Source of the DNA: Conidiobolus incongruus B7586
Lineage: Eukaryota; Entomophthoromycota; Entomophthoromycetes; Entomophthorales; Conidiobolaceae
Length of the DNA: 32,469 bases
Direction: 5' to 3'
Assembly: GCA_000697335.1 (NCBI GenBank)
Contig: JNEM01015829.1
Span: forward strand, 1-32,469
The notes under the pieces are model-generated. The model was not told where the DNA came from. It saw only the letters and a list, made by a program, of their open reading frames with translations, and ran no database searches. This document shows positions 23,128 through 32,469 of this stretch, one piece after another. The stretch's first letter is position 1. The number at the start of each line of letters is the position of its first letter. Position numbers and translations under genes: made by a program.

Positions 23128-23156
23128 TTTATTATTATTATTATTATTATTATTAT
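23128..23156. repeat. (ATT)n microsatellite
   Basis: A run of about nine ATT units in the short spacer just after the end of the KEX1-like gene. Similar trinucleotide runs occur at 22196 and 27519. Confidence 0.8.
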
Positions 23157-23205
23157 ATTATGGTTGAATGAAATACACTATTATATATATCTCTACCCCT
23201 AGCTT

Positions 23206-25652
23206 TTAAAAATCATCTTCTTCATCCTCATCATCGTCATCGTGGTAACCATCCATAAAGCCACCCCGATCAGATAATAAGATTTCGTCTTCGCCACCAT
23301 CAACCAGACCACTCTCTTGGTTGATAGGATGATGAATATCGAGGAATTTTTTACGTTGTTGGCGATTGAACAGGAACCAGACTACACCACCTACAATTCC
23401 CAAGATAATGATAATGATGGGTACGTAGAAGTAGAAATTGGATGCGGTTTTTACATGGGTGTCAGAAGTAGTGGGATCATTTTGTAAAATGGAGATCACA
23501 GGAGGTTCGTCATTTATTACTTCAATCTTCTTCTCACCCAAGAAGAATGTGGGACTATCTTCCAATTTTCCTTGATCTGTCATGAAGAACCTGAGAAGCC
23601 CAGACACTTCCGAGGGTTTGTCGTACGATACCATATGACTACCGTCGTATATTGATGCGAAAGTTAAATTCAATTGTGGATAGTTAACAATTTCCCCTTC
23701 TGGCGATTCGTGAAGAGAGTGGAACCAGTGAGACTCTTGCCTCGATTGCATCGATTTGGGGTACTTTTCAACTAATTTGTTTACCATGGTTTGAACTCCG
23801 GTAATTGGGGTCATTAAATCTTTGTCACCAACAAATAAGTATACTTTAAGGGTTTTTAATAAGTCGGGAATTAGCTAAAAAATACAAGTTAATTTAATAA
23901 TAATAATTAGAATTTTGAGATATTTTAATTTACTTCAATTGGTGGTTTAGAAGGATCCTTCTCAATCACTTTATAAACAGTAGAATCGCATTCCATCCAA
24001 TTGTGATCTTTGGGTAATTCCCCATGTAATGCTGTAGCAACATCAGGTCTCTAAAATTTAACAATCAGAATTTAAAAATAAGCATAATGTAAGGAAATTA
24101 CAGCCATATAAGCTCTAAAAATATCGACATTGGGAGGCCAAGCCATACCACAATCTGGATAGGGATCCCTCAATCGAATATCATATAAATTTAAGCATGT
24201 CCTCTCAGGTTTTTCTCTATTTTGATAATAAATAATCCATCTACAGTGGCATAATGCTAAGATTACCCTTTGACAGTATATTCAGTAATCTCAGTAATAA
24301 TATTTTCACAAGCGTCTACTCTCAAACTGTGAGGATTGTCTTTTAGTTTGGGTTCACAAGTTTCTTTGTATTTTTGTTTTATCTTATCCTAATAATTAAT
24401 TATTATTAATATAATAGATGATAATCATAGTGAAATCACTTACTAAATTCTCTGGAAGTAACACGTTATTCTTTTCGAGATATGGAATAAATCCAGGATA
24501 CTAAAATATAATTTATGATAATTTATATGGTAATAAATTATATTATTGAATTTTTTTACTTGATTTACTGGATCCATCCAACCGTTACCAATCATCAAAC
24601 CTTTTAGTTTAACCTAATCAAATTAGTTAATCTCTATCAATTATATATAAATATCTATTTGTTAATTAGCTACTTCAGATGGTGTTTTAATTAATTTATC
24701 AGCGATATAAGGTATCCAAACACCTGCCCAACTTTCACCACCTATATAAATCTAAATAAAATAATAATAAGTAATCTGATAAGATTAGCTTTATAAAGTT
24801 GAATTTACCTCATCATCTTTATACTCTGGGTACTTATTAAAAAACTCTTTCATAAACATTGCAAAATATTCAGAAGCCTAATACCAATCAATAATGAATC
24901 ATTTTTCATAATTAGTAAAATTACTTGATTAACATTCGTAGCATAAAATTTAGTTTGACCGATACTGTAACCGGTACCCAAAGGCTGATCCACCATAAGA
25001 ACTTTGGTAAAAGTGTGCCAACCTTCCTCCATTACTTTTAATTTGATTTCACTAGGAGCTTCAATATCTCCAGATATGTTGAAGATTCCTTTTTCTAGGA
25101 TAATACCATCGGCACTAAGAATTCAATTAGAATTATTTGTTTAGTACTTGGAGTTTATGTTACCTTGTACTAAATTATAATTTAAATAAAAATAATATTT
25201 TTAATTAGTTTTTTAAATATTATTAAATATTATATTATATTTACCATCCAGGACCTAAAAAATTTTTATTAATGAATAAATTAAATAATTCTAACCCAAT
25301 AATTTATTACCTCCATTTAACCATATTAACTAAAATTAAAGAAAATGATTAAAAACTTTTAATCAAAAATATTCAATAAAGCACACTTACAATTTTATTA
25401 TTCTTATCCTTATCAATCTTTTTAGAATTGTGAAATAACCAATAAAAATATCGAGAATCGCCAGTAAATTCCCCTAAATTTAAGTAACCTGAATGTTGAT
25501 CGAACGGAGGCGTTTCACTCAAGCCCGGTAGTGATTTCACCAGATGTTCTAAATCTTGTGAGTTAAATGGGAATTGTGATTTCAGGTATTGGTAGGGTAC
25601 CTTCTGGTGCAGCCACTATTAAATTGAATAGGAATAAATAGTTCAAATTCAT
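23206..25652 (-). CDS. KEX1: KEX1-like membrane serine carboxypeptidase, 13 exons
   Basis: Trims basic residues from processed secretory precursors in the late Golgi. Exons: 25391-25652, 25311-25329, 25245-25254, 25164-25169, 24925-25114, 24809-24877, 24674-24751, 24560-24613, 24444-24500, 24267-24388, 24102-24216, 23934-24050, 23206-23874. All introns are GT-AG, 47-75 nt, and phases agree from exon 2 on. The catalytic triad is visible: Ser in GGPGCTSADG (split over four exons), Asp in VGDKDLMTP, His in DGSHMVSYDKP. Also typical are VDQPLGTGYS, IYIGGESWAGVWIPY and LMIGNGWMDP. A single membrane helix (FYFYVPIIIIILGIVGGVVW) and an acidic cytosolic tail close the protein, about 588 residues. In exon 1 the signal peptide (MNLNYLFLFNLIVAAPEG) and the following YQYLKSQFPF segment are one base out of frame. 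This may be an unseen intron, a sequence error at a CCC run, or a real lesion. Confidence 0.92.
25164..25254 (-). other. Micro-exons of 6 and 10 nt encoding the catalytic-serine motif
   Basis: Exon 25245-25254 (GTCCTGGATG) and exon 25164-25169 (TACAAG) are flanked by AG acceptors and GT donors on the minus strand. They join the 19-nt exon ending TTAAATGGAG to the exon starting TGCCGATGG. Together these four pieces encode LIWLNGGPGCTSADG, exactly the family motif. Leaving out the 6-nt exon would remove Thr-Ser, including the nucleophile, without shifting the frame. Confidence 0.85.
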
Positions 25653-27055
25653 TATATCTGGAATATTTTCTATTTAGTGTTATTATTGCGATTATAATTA
25701 TATTGAGTTAATAATTTATTAACAAAATATTCAAGATTGAACAGGATGAATAGAATTGACCATAAGAGTTTGGAATTTAAATTGAAATTGGTGATTTTGA
25801 TTGGAGTTAAGGGACTGCTTTATACTTTTCAATTTCTTATTCTTCTAGAATTAATATGATTGGTTCAGTTGAATTAATTTTTCTGATAATTTTAATTTTA
25901 CTGGATTATAAAAAAATTTGAAATAAAAAAATCCATCAGAACTGTCAAATTCAATAAAAATGCTGGGTTGAAATTGTTTGTATATTGTATTAAATTGATA
26001 AATGATTAGATATAAATTATAACAATGGAAAATAAGTTACTATTTTCCTTTTAGTAACTATACCTTGGATTTCAATAATTGACATTAATTTACTCTCTTC
26101 CATTACAATTTTCTTTGTATAATCCAAACGATTTCTGGAGAAAAATGAAGTCACCAAAATTGGGTGGTAATAATGAAGATTGAAGATCAATATGGAGTAG
26201 AATTGCTGTAATATTATTTTTATAGAAAATATTTCTAATTCAAGTTATTAAAATATTTATTGATCAAAAATCGTTATTATATTTTCATAAGTAACCAAAT
26301 ATTAAATGATATCTCCAAACATCATAAATAGTTTGAAAATATTGATTTGAATTTTATATATTACCAATTATTAGGTTTGAAAGTGGTTAACAGTGATATA
26401 GACATTTCAAACATTATATTTATAATACAAATCATTCATATATATATATATATATATATATGAAATAAACTTAACACAGTGATAAACGGAGTCAATGAAA
26501 CCATTTCATTGATTAATTCCATTTGTATAAATTCATATTTGATTATAAAATATTGAATAACTATTAACATAAATATGGTTCAATTTTTTGGTATAAAATC
26601 AATTTAATATAGTGACTATTTGTCAGTCTATTTACTGGAATGTCGTATTTCTTACCAAGTTTAGTTTACTTTGAATTTTATAACTTTAAATTTTAAAGCT
26701 TCTAATGAAATCAAATAAAATATAAAATTTATTTCACCTTTTAAATATCTCAAATTAATCGATTAAAAATGAGAAAATTAAGGAACTTTTAAATATAATT
26801 TATCGAAAAATATGGATAATAATACAATTGACATGTTGGAATAATTTCTTTAATTATATTAATTATCTCTTAAAATGGCAAGCAAATTTCCTTTCAGTTT
26901 AGTTAGAATATGATAATTAAACAACAATTATGTAAATAATAATTGAATGATTTTTAAAGGAATAAATGCCACTTCTATCACTTGAATTGAGATATATTAT
27001 TAAACATAAATATCAAATTTAAACCAAATACAGTTCGTTCAAAATTATCTCCAAA
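25653..27055. other. AT-rich intergenic region
   Basis: About 1.4 kb with an (AT)n tract at 26437-26461. A patch at about 26040-26200 is slightly less AT-rich and open on the minus strand for some 50 codons, but matches nothing recognised. It includes the KEX1-like promoter region at its left end. Confidence 0.45.
25811..25840 (-). promoter_or_regulatory. Possible TATA box of the KEX1-like gene
   Basis: AGTATAAAGCAG on the minus strand near 25815-25828 lies about 165 bp upstream of the ATG at 25652. It is only a sequence match in AT-rich DNA. Confidence 0.25.
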
Positions 27056-27905
27056 ATGGTCACTCACACCCCAAATGTAGAGTGGAATTGTATGAGAATT
27101 TATTGGTTTTAAAATTGACTAATGGAGACAATACCTTCAGTCCAAGGTATATGAATGCTTTACTATAAACAATATTAGATATTGAAATTTTTTATTAGAT
27201 ATACCGTGAATATTCAAAGGTTCTAAGAGTTTTAATTAACATTGGCGAGGGTCAAATGTTCTCCCATGATTTAGATATTGAAAGTGTTTAGGAGATTGGT
27301 ATGGCTCAATTCAAAAAAAAATTATCATTTAATGCTGTTGAAATTGCTCAAATTTCCAATGCCTACTATTGCAGTATTAAATTGTCATTGTTTTGCTGCT
27401 GTTACTGTAAGTTTGGAATCAGTTATCAATTAATCTTGTATTAAACTGAAGATTAGAATAGGCATTTACTATGGCCTATGATCTGAGTGCAATGAGACCT
27501 GATAAAGGATATTTGCGTATAATAATAATAATAATAATAATAATAATCAAATAATAAAACTATTTCTTAAAACTAAATCCTCTTTTTAAAAAGAAATAGA
27601 TTTAGCACCACCTTTAGCACCAACTATCACAATCATATCTCGTTCTAAGTGAGATATTTTGCGACATTCAGACAGTTATTGCTATTGGGCCATCCTTTCA
27701 AAGCTGAAGAAACATTATATTGTTGGTTAGTCGATATAATTGCTCCCAACGGCCAATTACTTAACAAAGCCAAAGGAATAGGCAAATTAAATTCCAGCGA
27801 AATGACATCTGGAGGAGATATATATATATATTCCATTTTGAGGTCAGACTTCAACCAACAAAATGTAAAAGATTTAGAACTTGCCAAATTATGTCCATTT
27901 TACTG
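27056..27905 (+). pseudogene. Decayed enoyl-CoA hydratase/isomerase gene (peroxisomal ECI-like)
   Basis: Intact enzymes of this crotonase family hydrate or isomerise enoyl-CoAs in fatty-acid beta-oxidation. Fragments in family order are VELYENLLVLKLTNGDNTFS (27082 on), YSKVLRVLINIGEGQMFSHD (matching ITGEGKFFSNGLD), PMPTIAVLNCHCFAAVT (matching PTIAAVNGHAFAAG), AFTMAYDLSAMRPDKGYL (27462 on), LAPPLAPTITII, and FRQLLLLGHPFKAEE with VDIIAPNGQLLNKAK. An intron at 27407-27461 is still recognisable, and a second probable one at about 27510-27596 contains an (ATA)n run. The gene is broken: a frame change after VELY's upstream Met, in-frame stops after NALL, after IFY and after DIESV, a frame change before PMPT, a stop after SRSK and a further frame change before FRQ. 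The family oxyanion-hole Gly of NGH is Cys here. Stops lie where Gln would fit, so C-to-T change is plausible. Last open stretch ends near 27915. Confidence 0.8.
27516..27547. repeat. (ATA)n microsatellite
   Basis: About ten ATA units inside the presumed second intron of the decayed enoyl-CoA hydratase/isomerase gene. Confidence 0.8.
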
Positions 27906-27915
27906 CAAGTTATAA

Positions 27916-28810
27916 ACTTAATAAATGATTAGTATTTTATTTCCTAGTTAATATAATTAATAAATATTCAATTAAGTAAATTAATACAATACAATATAAA
28001 TAATTATTCTTCTTAGTTGTCAAATTTAGTTTTAAATATTTATTTTAAGAGTTACTTTTATCGATACTATTATTTTTGAATTAAAGTAATAATAAATTTT
28101 TCATTTATAATATTTCAATTTGCTATGGATTTTAGAAAATAGATTAAATACAAAAAAAGATAAGTGAGTTTATAGTCTTAAACAGTAAATAAAAGTTCTT
28201 TCATTAAAAATTTTCTATTTCATTATTTGATATTGAATATCATAATAATTATACAAGGTTAAGATTATCCAAATCCTTTGATTTTAATATAATACAAACT
28301 TGATCACTTATTTTTTTAAATATATAATCAATTTATTGAAATAATATTTTTTATAAAATTATTATTTATAAATTGATTTATTACTTTATATTAAAAAAGG
28401 AAATTATTTGCGATTTTTTAAAATTTATATAACCAATTTTATTATAATTTAATCAATTATTAATAAATTTGTAATAAATATTAAAAATATTCTTTTTATT
28501 TTTTGTTATCAAAATGTTTTAATATTGATAGAATATAACTCTAAGGTGTTTATTAAAGTTTAAGTGTGGCTTAATATAAAATAATATAAAACAAATACCT
28601 TATGATTTGATTAAACTTTTATCAAAGAAAATAACTAAACTAAATATTAACTTATAAAAATAACCAAAAGGCAGATTTTTTAATTATAGCATTATCAATG
28701 AAAAACTATATTTTTACTATTATTAATATTATTGTTAGCACTTCAATATTTTAATCATCACGATTATAATATTTTTTTGTAAAACTTAATAAACTAATAT
28801 TAAATTTATA
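27916..28810. other. AT-rich spacer
   Basis: About 900 bp of AT-rich sequence between the pseudogene and the transposon nest. No gene or repeat is recognised. Confidence 0.5.
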
Positions 28811-29452
28811 TTAGCTTTTAAAATTATGCTATAAAATCAAAACCTTTTTTATATTTATTAATAACTTAATCAACTGTCAATTAAATTAGCTTATATTAGA
28901 TTAAATAATGATATATTAATTAATAATAATATACTTTTTAATTAAATTCAATCAATTATTAGTTGAAATATCAAAGTTTATAGTATAATTAAAATAAGTG
29001 ATAAGGATTTATAATTTAGTTATAATACAAAATTTAAATTTAATATATTTTTCTTTTATTTTTTTAATATTTTTAAGTTTATATAATATAATATCAATTA
29101 ATTTCTTATATTAAAAAATTAATCTTATTTTAAATATTTTAAATATATTTTTATAAGTGATTTATATTTTTTGCTAAGTGGAAAAATTCAACTAATTTTT
29201 TCAATATTAATTGAAAATATTTAATAAAGATTAAAAAATTATAAAGCTGCTTTATAAAGATTTTTTAATTTTTAAAATATTTAATAATAAAGATAATAAT
29301 ATAACAAAATTAGTTATTATATTATAAAATAATGTTTGATTTATTTAACCTATTCTATTTAATAATTTTTTTATTTTTTATAACCATTTAATATAACTTA
29401 GTATTAATATATTGTTTAAATTTTTCAATTTATTTTTTTCTTATAATTAATA
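28811..29452 (-). mobile_element. Tc1-like DNA transposon, copy 3, left part (host of nested insertions)
   Basis: Homologous to copy 1 from its outer TIR end onward. It begins TTAGCTTTTAAAATTATGCT after a TA at 28809-28810. It keeps TTAATAACTTAAT-type sequence in the TIR, then tracks copy 1 (13140-13520) through TTTAAGTTTATA, AATTAATCTTATT and TGATTTATTTAACCTAT. The transposase would read on the minus strand; no long open frame survives. It stops exactly where mariner copy C begins and resumes at 30773. It is the oldest element of the nest. Confidence 0.75.
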
Positions 29453-30772
29453 TTAGTGCAGAAATTAAGTAATGGCACAATTTTAAAATTAAAATTAAAC
29501 AAATAAATTAATAAATAATATATAAAATTTAATGAATAATATAAAATTAATAGCCTCTTTTATTATTAATAACTCTTTTCTATACTTTTGGTAAGCTTCT
29601 AATACCTAAAAAACAGTTCTTTTTATTAAAGACTGAAATTTAATGTTTCATGAACCAATTTAATTTGTTTGCAGGAATTTTTTTTCCTGCAAGCTGTTTT
29701 TTTAATTGTCTAAAACAATTATAATCACATAGATTATAATCAGGTGAATATACTAGATGTGGTAACTCCCTCTAATTTTTTTTATATAAAAAATCTTTTA
29801 TAGCTTTAGCTTTATGTATTTTACAATTATTATGCAAAATAATAGGTGTCTTTAATTTATATTAAGAACACCATTTAGAAATTGTTTTATTTAAAAAAGT
29901 AATATATAACTTACTATTAATTGATTTTCCTTGAGGTATTAAATAAGAAAACTATATACCATTATAATCTATTACAACAATTAACATTCACTTATATTTA
30001 AAGTGCTTATTCATTAGAATTTGTGGAGGGGATTGATTTAGCTTAACCCAACATCTTGTTTTATTTTTAGGTAAAGGATTATATAAAGGAATCTAAGATT
30101 TATTAATTATAAGTATTCACTGTAAAAACCTTTGTTTTTGGTTATACCTTAATAAGTTTAGTTTAACTATAGCTACTCTAGTTTTCTTTTAGGCTTCTGT
30201 TAAATTATAAGGTATCCATTTTACATTTTTATTAATTAATCTAAGTTTAAACTTAAGTAAATATAACATACTTGTATAATTAATATTAAATTGCTTTGAT
30301 AGTTCTCTAGCAGAAATAAAAGGGTATTTCTTAATATATTTTTTTACTTTATTAGTAAGTGAAAAAGTGACAGTAGAAATTAGTCTTTTAGATTTTGGTA
30401 AATTTTGAATAGTGTCCCTTCCAGCTTTAAAATCACAAATCTAGTGATATATGGTAGTTTTAGATAAAGCACCATCTCTATAAGTTGTTTGCAAGTTTTG
30501 GATGATTTTAGAGGGTTTATAATTAAGTTTTAAAGATACAAAAATAAAAGCCTTTTGATAATCACAATCTAGTTTAAACATGATTAAATTTAAGTGTAAA
30601 TTTTAAAATCAAAATATTTTAATAAAAAAAATAATTAAAATTGAATATATATATATAGTTTGAAAATATTTATTTTCCTATATATTTTATATATATATAA
30701 TCTTTCTAAACATATAATATGTTTGAAAGATCAGAAATTAAAAAATTTACCATTTCTTAATTTCTATACTAA
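29453..30772 (-). mobile_element. Mariner-family DNA transposon, copy C, inserted into Tc1-like copy 3
   Basis: The 1,320 bp element is flanked by TA on both sides (29451-29452 and 30773-30774). The inverted ends read TTAGTGCAGAAATTAAGTAA (left) and TTAGTATAGAAATTAAGAAA (right, complemented), continuing into ATGGCACAATTTT and ATGGTAAATTTTTT. It carries one transposase gene on the minus strand. It is the best preserved of the three mariner copies, though dead. Confidence 0.9.
29535..30581 (-). pseudogene. Mariner transposase (DD34D), decayed, in copy C
   Basis: The cut-and-paste transposase of the element, about 349 codons from the ATG at 30581, the usual mariner size. The N-terminus keeps MFKLDCDYQKAFIF and a first helix-turn-helix (DGALSKTTIYH). 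The second helix-turn-helix is KKYIKKYPFISARELSKQFN, then the linker WIPYNLTEA. In the catalytic domain the first Asp is kept (VVIDYNG), the second is Asn (ILHNN for LHDN) and the third is kept in YSPDYNLCDYNCFRQLKKQL. Exactly 34 residues separate the second and third positions, which defines DD34D mariners. About seven to nine in-frame stops are present. Two can be compared with copy B, where the codons are CAA (Gln) and TGG (Trp), so the stops came from C-to-T and G-to-A. Confidence 0.88.
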
Positions 30773-30899
30773 TATATATTATTAAATTTTAATTAAATTA
30801 ATAATATATTTTAGATTAAAATAATTTTATTATCCTTAAAATAATTCTATATTCTTATAAATTTTTTATTTTATTTTGATAAATTTACTAAAATATATA
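30773..30899 (-). mobile_element. Tc1-like copy 3, middle part, between two younger insertions
   Basis: These 127 bp align nearly gap-free to copy 1 at about 13543-13672: ATATATATTATTAAAT against ATATATATCCTTAAAT at the start, and TTTACTAAAATATAT against TGTACTAAAGTATAT at the end. So copy 3 continues here after mariner copy C and is cut again at TA (30898-30899) by the younger Tc1-like copy 2. The rest of copy 3 should lie beyond the window. Confidence 0.65.
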
Positions 30900-32469
30900 C
30901 TAGCCTACAAAAGTAAAATATAAAATTAAAATTACTTAAATATTTACTTATATCTTAAACAATTATTAATTAAATAAATTTAAATTAAAATATATAATTT
31001 ACCTATATTAATTGATTATAACTAATTATATTTGATTATGTTTCATTAGTTATTGGTTAATATATCATAACCTAAAATTTAACTAAGGTGAGTTATAAAT
31101 TTGTGGGTTTATAAGTTAAAGGGGTATAAATAACAAAACTTATATATATTTTCTTTTTCTTTTTCTTTAGTTATATTATATATATTATAAAACTATTAAG
31201 CTAATATTTTAAAATTATTATTATAATACTTAAATCTCTCTTTAAAAAAGTTCACTTATATATTAATTAACTTTATAATAAAAATAAATCAACTTATAAG
31301 ATTATTAGAATTATTAGTATTAGTTAATTTAATATAGTTAAGATTATTAAAAATAATGTTAAACACTTAAACTAAAACTTAAATGTAGTAAAATTATAAA
31401 TAAACATGATAAAAAAGATATTTATAGATTTATTAATATAAGTAAATATAATACTATTATAGAAATATAACAGGAATTATAAAATTATATAAGAATATTA
31501 GTTAGTATTAATATTATTATATATATATTTTATATTAGAATAGATACCACTTATATCTTAAGAAAAAAACACTTTTCACTAAAGAAGTCTTATTATAAAA
31601 CTAGATAAGAGTTTAAATATCAATATTAAAGTTAAATTAAAACTAATTAAAGTAAGGTTATTTAATCTAATAAAATAAAGATATATTTTAATAGATTTAA
31701 TAAAAGAGCTAGATATTTTAAAAAAATAAAAAACTATTTTATAACTATTATGTTATTATAACCTAAAAATATAATGATGGGTTAATTATAATTTAAAGAT
31801 ATATATTATCTTTAGGTATAAGGTATCTTTATAAGGTTGATAGGGGAATTAATATTAAGATATACTAAAGTATTTTAAATAATAAATTAAAAAAAAACTA
31901 TTGAGTGGCATAAGTTAAATAAATCAAATATTATTTTCTAACAAGAAAATATAACTTGTTATATTACAAATTCTACTATTAAATAGCTTAAAAATAACAA
32001 AATAACTATTATGAATTATCCTCTTTAATTTTTTAATTTTAACTTAATTAAATATCTTTGGGATCAACTAAAAAAATCAATTAAAGCTTTCCCCTTAATA
32101 AAAAATTTAAATCAACTTTAAGAGTATATTTAAGAAGCTTAGAATAATATTAGTCCTACTTAATATCAGAAACTAGTTAACTCTATACCCTATAAACTTA
32201 AAGAAGTTAGAAAAGCAAAAGGTAGATATACTAGATATTAATTTTTTTATCAATACTAAAACCCACAAATTTATAACATATCTTAAGTATACTTTTAACT
32301 TTAATATATTAATTAATAATTAATTAAATTTAACTTTATATATTATATTATAAATAAAATATATATATTAATTATATAATTTAATATAAATTTATTTAAA
32401 TTCAAATTAATTAAGATAATAATATAGATATTTATATTTTTAATTTTATAATTTATTTTTATAAGTTAA
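30900..32469 (+). mobile_element. Tc1-like DNA transposon with long inverted repeats, copy 2
   Basis: The 1,570 bp element is inserted at a TA in copy 3 and ends at the last base of the window. Inverted repeats of about 212 bp (30900-31111 and 32258-32469) pair along their length. The outer ends are CTAGCCTACAAAAGTAAAAT and, complemented, TTAACTTATAAAAATAAATT. The inner ends both contain GTTATAAATTTGTGGGTTT, perfectly matched. One decayed transposase is on the plus strand. Compared with copy 1 it is the better preserved at the protein level. Confidence 0.85.
31210..32241 (+). pseudogene. Tc1-like transposase (DD34E type), decayed, in copy 2
   Basis: The C-terminal half is recognisable: YLYKVDRGINIKIY, EWHKLNKSNIIF, QENITCYITNSTIK (family QDNAxCHTA), NFNLIKYLWDQLKKSIKAFP (family DLNPIExLWDxLKRxI), EAWNNISPT, and SIPYKLKEVRKAKGRYTRY before the stop at 32241. 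The two catalytic positions visible are altered: Asp to Glu in QEN, and Glu to Lys in KYLW. The neighbouring Asp-to-Asn and Pro-to-Leu changes are also of the C-to-T/G-to-A kind. Numerous in-frame stops are present; the N-terminal half cannot be read with confidence. Assignment to Tc1-like elements rests on the end motifs and TA target. Confidence 0.82.

Noticed and set aside
26030-26200. About 50 open codons on the minus strand with a slightly less AT-rich composition
   Set aside because: No signal peptide, motif or continuing exon; an open frame this long is within chance and I could not link it to any family.
27082-27300. Stops at likely Gln codons in the enoyl-CoA isomerase remnant, read as a reassigned genetic code
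   Set aside because: All intact genes in the window use TAA as a real stop and keep CAA/CAG for Gln, and the remnant also has frame changes, so decay is the simpler reading.
1-32469. tRNA, rRNA and snRNA genes
   Set aside because: No B-box GGTTCGA-type motif or base-balanced RNA-like island was seen apart from the dispersed repeat, whose sequence has no tRNA features.

Overview
The window comes from a very AT-rich eukaryotic genome, most likely a fungus. Supporting this are introns of only 47-75 nt with GTAAGT/GTAAAT donors, ACTAAT-like branch sites and TTTAG acceptors. The gene content also fits: a KEX1-type membrane carboxypeptidase, an OS-9/Yos9 lectin, SF3b subunit 2 and secreted proline-rich proteins. 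Nothing in the sequence fixes the genus. No rRNA, tRNA, CRISPR or bacterial-type operon is visible.

Left third (1-9,450): two tandem minus-strand paralogs (3691-4875 and 5956-7152) encode secreted proteins with a proline-rich head and an unrecognised C-terminal domain. A 63-residue secreted peptide gene (9254-9445) lies nearby on the plus strand. All three have a related ACTRAGCCA element near a TATA box. A dispersed non-coding repeat, perhaps a solo LTR, occurs twice: a decayed copy (about 240-655) and a base-balanced copy (about 7535-7963). The remaining spacers are extremely AT-rich.

Middle (9,450-17,400): a gene desert with decayed DNA transposons. Two are copies of one mariner (DD34D) family (9965-11246, 14705-16015). 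Between them lies a Tc1-like element with inverted repeats of about 212 bp (12879-14450).

Gene cluster (17,400-25,650), all on the minus strand: OS-9/Yos9 (ERAD lectin, C-terminus DDEL, 3 exons), SF3B2/Cus1 (U2 snRNP, 4 exons), a small Prp3_C/DUF1115 protein (1 exon) and a KEX1-like carboxypeptidase (13 exons). In the last gene the catalytic-serine motif is spread over exons of 19, 10 and 6 nt. OS-9 and KEX1 act in the secretory pathway, SF3B2 in splicing; co-orientation does not imply an operon.

Right end (25,650-32,469): a decayed enoyl-CoA hydratase/isomerase pseudogene (27056-27905), then a nest of transposons. An old Tc1-like copy starting at 28811 is split first by a mariner (29453-30772) and then by a younger Tc1-like copy (30900-32469) that ends at the last base of the window. 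Across the transposons and the dispersed repeat, differences are mostly C-to-T and G-to-A, a pattern resembling RIP or methylation-driven decay.
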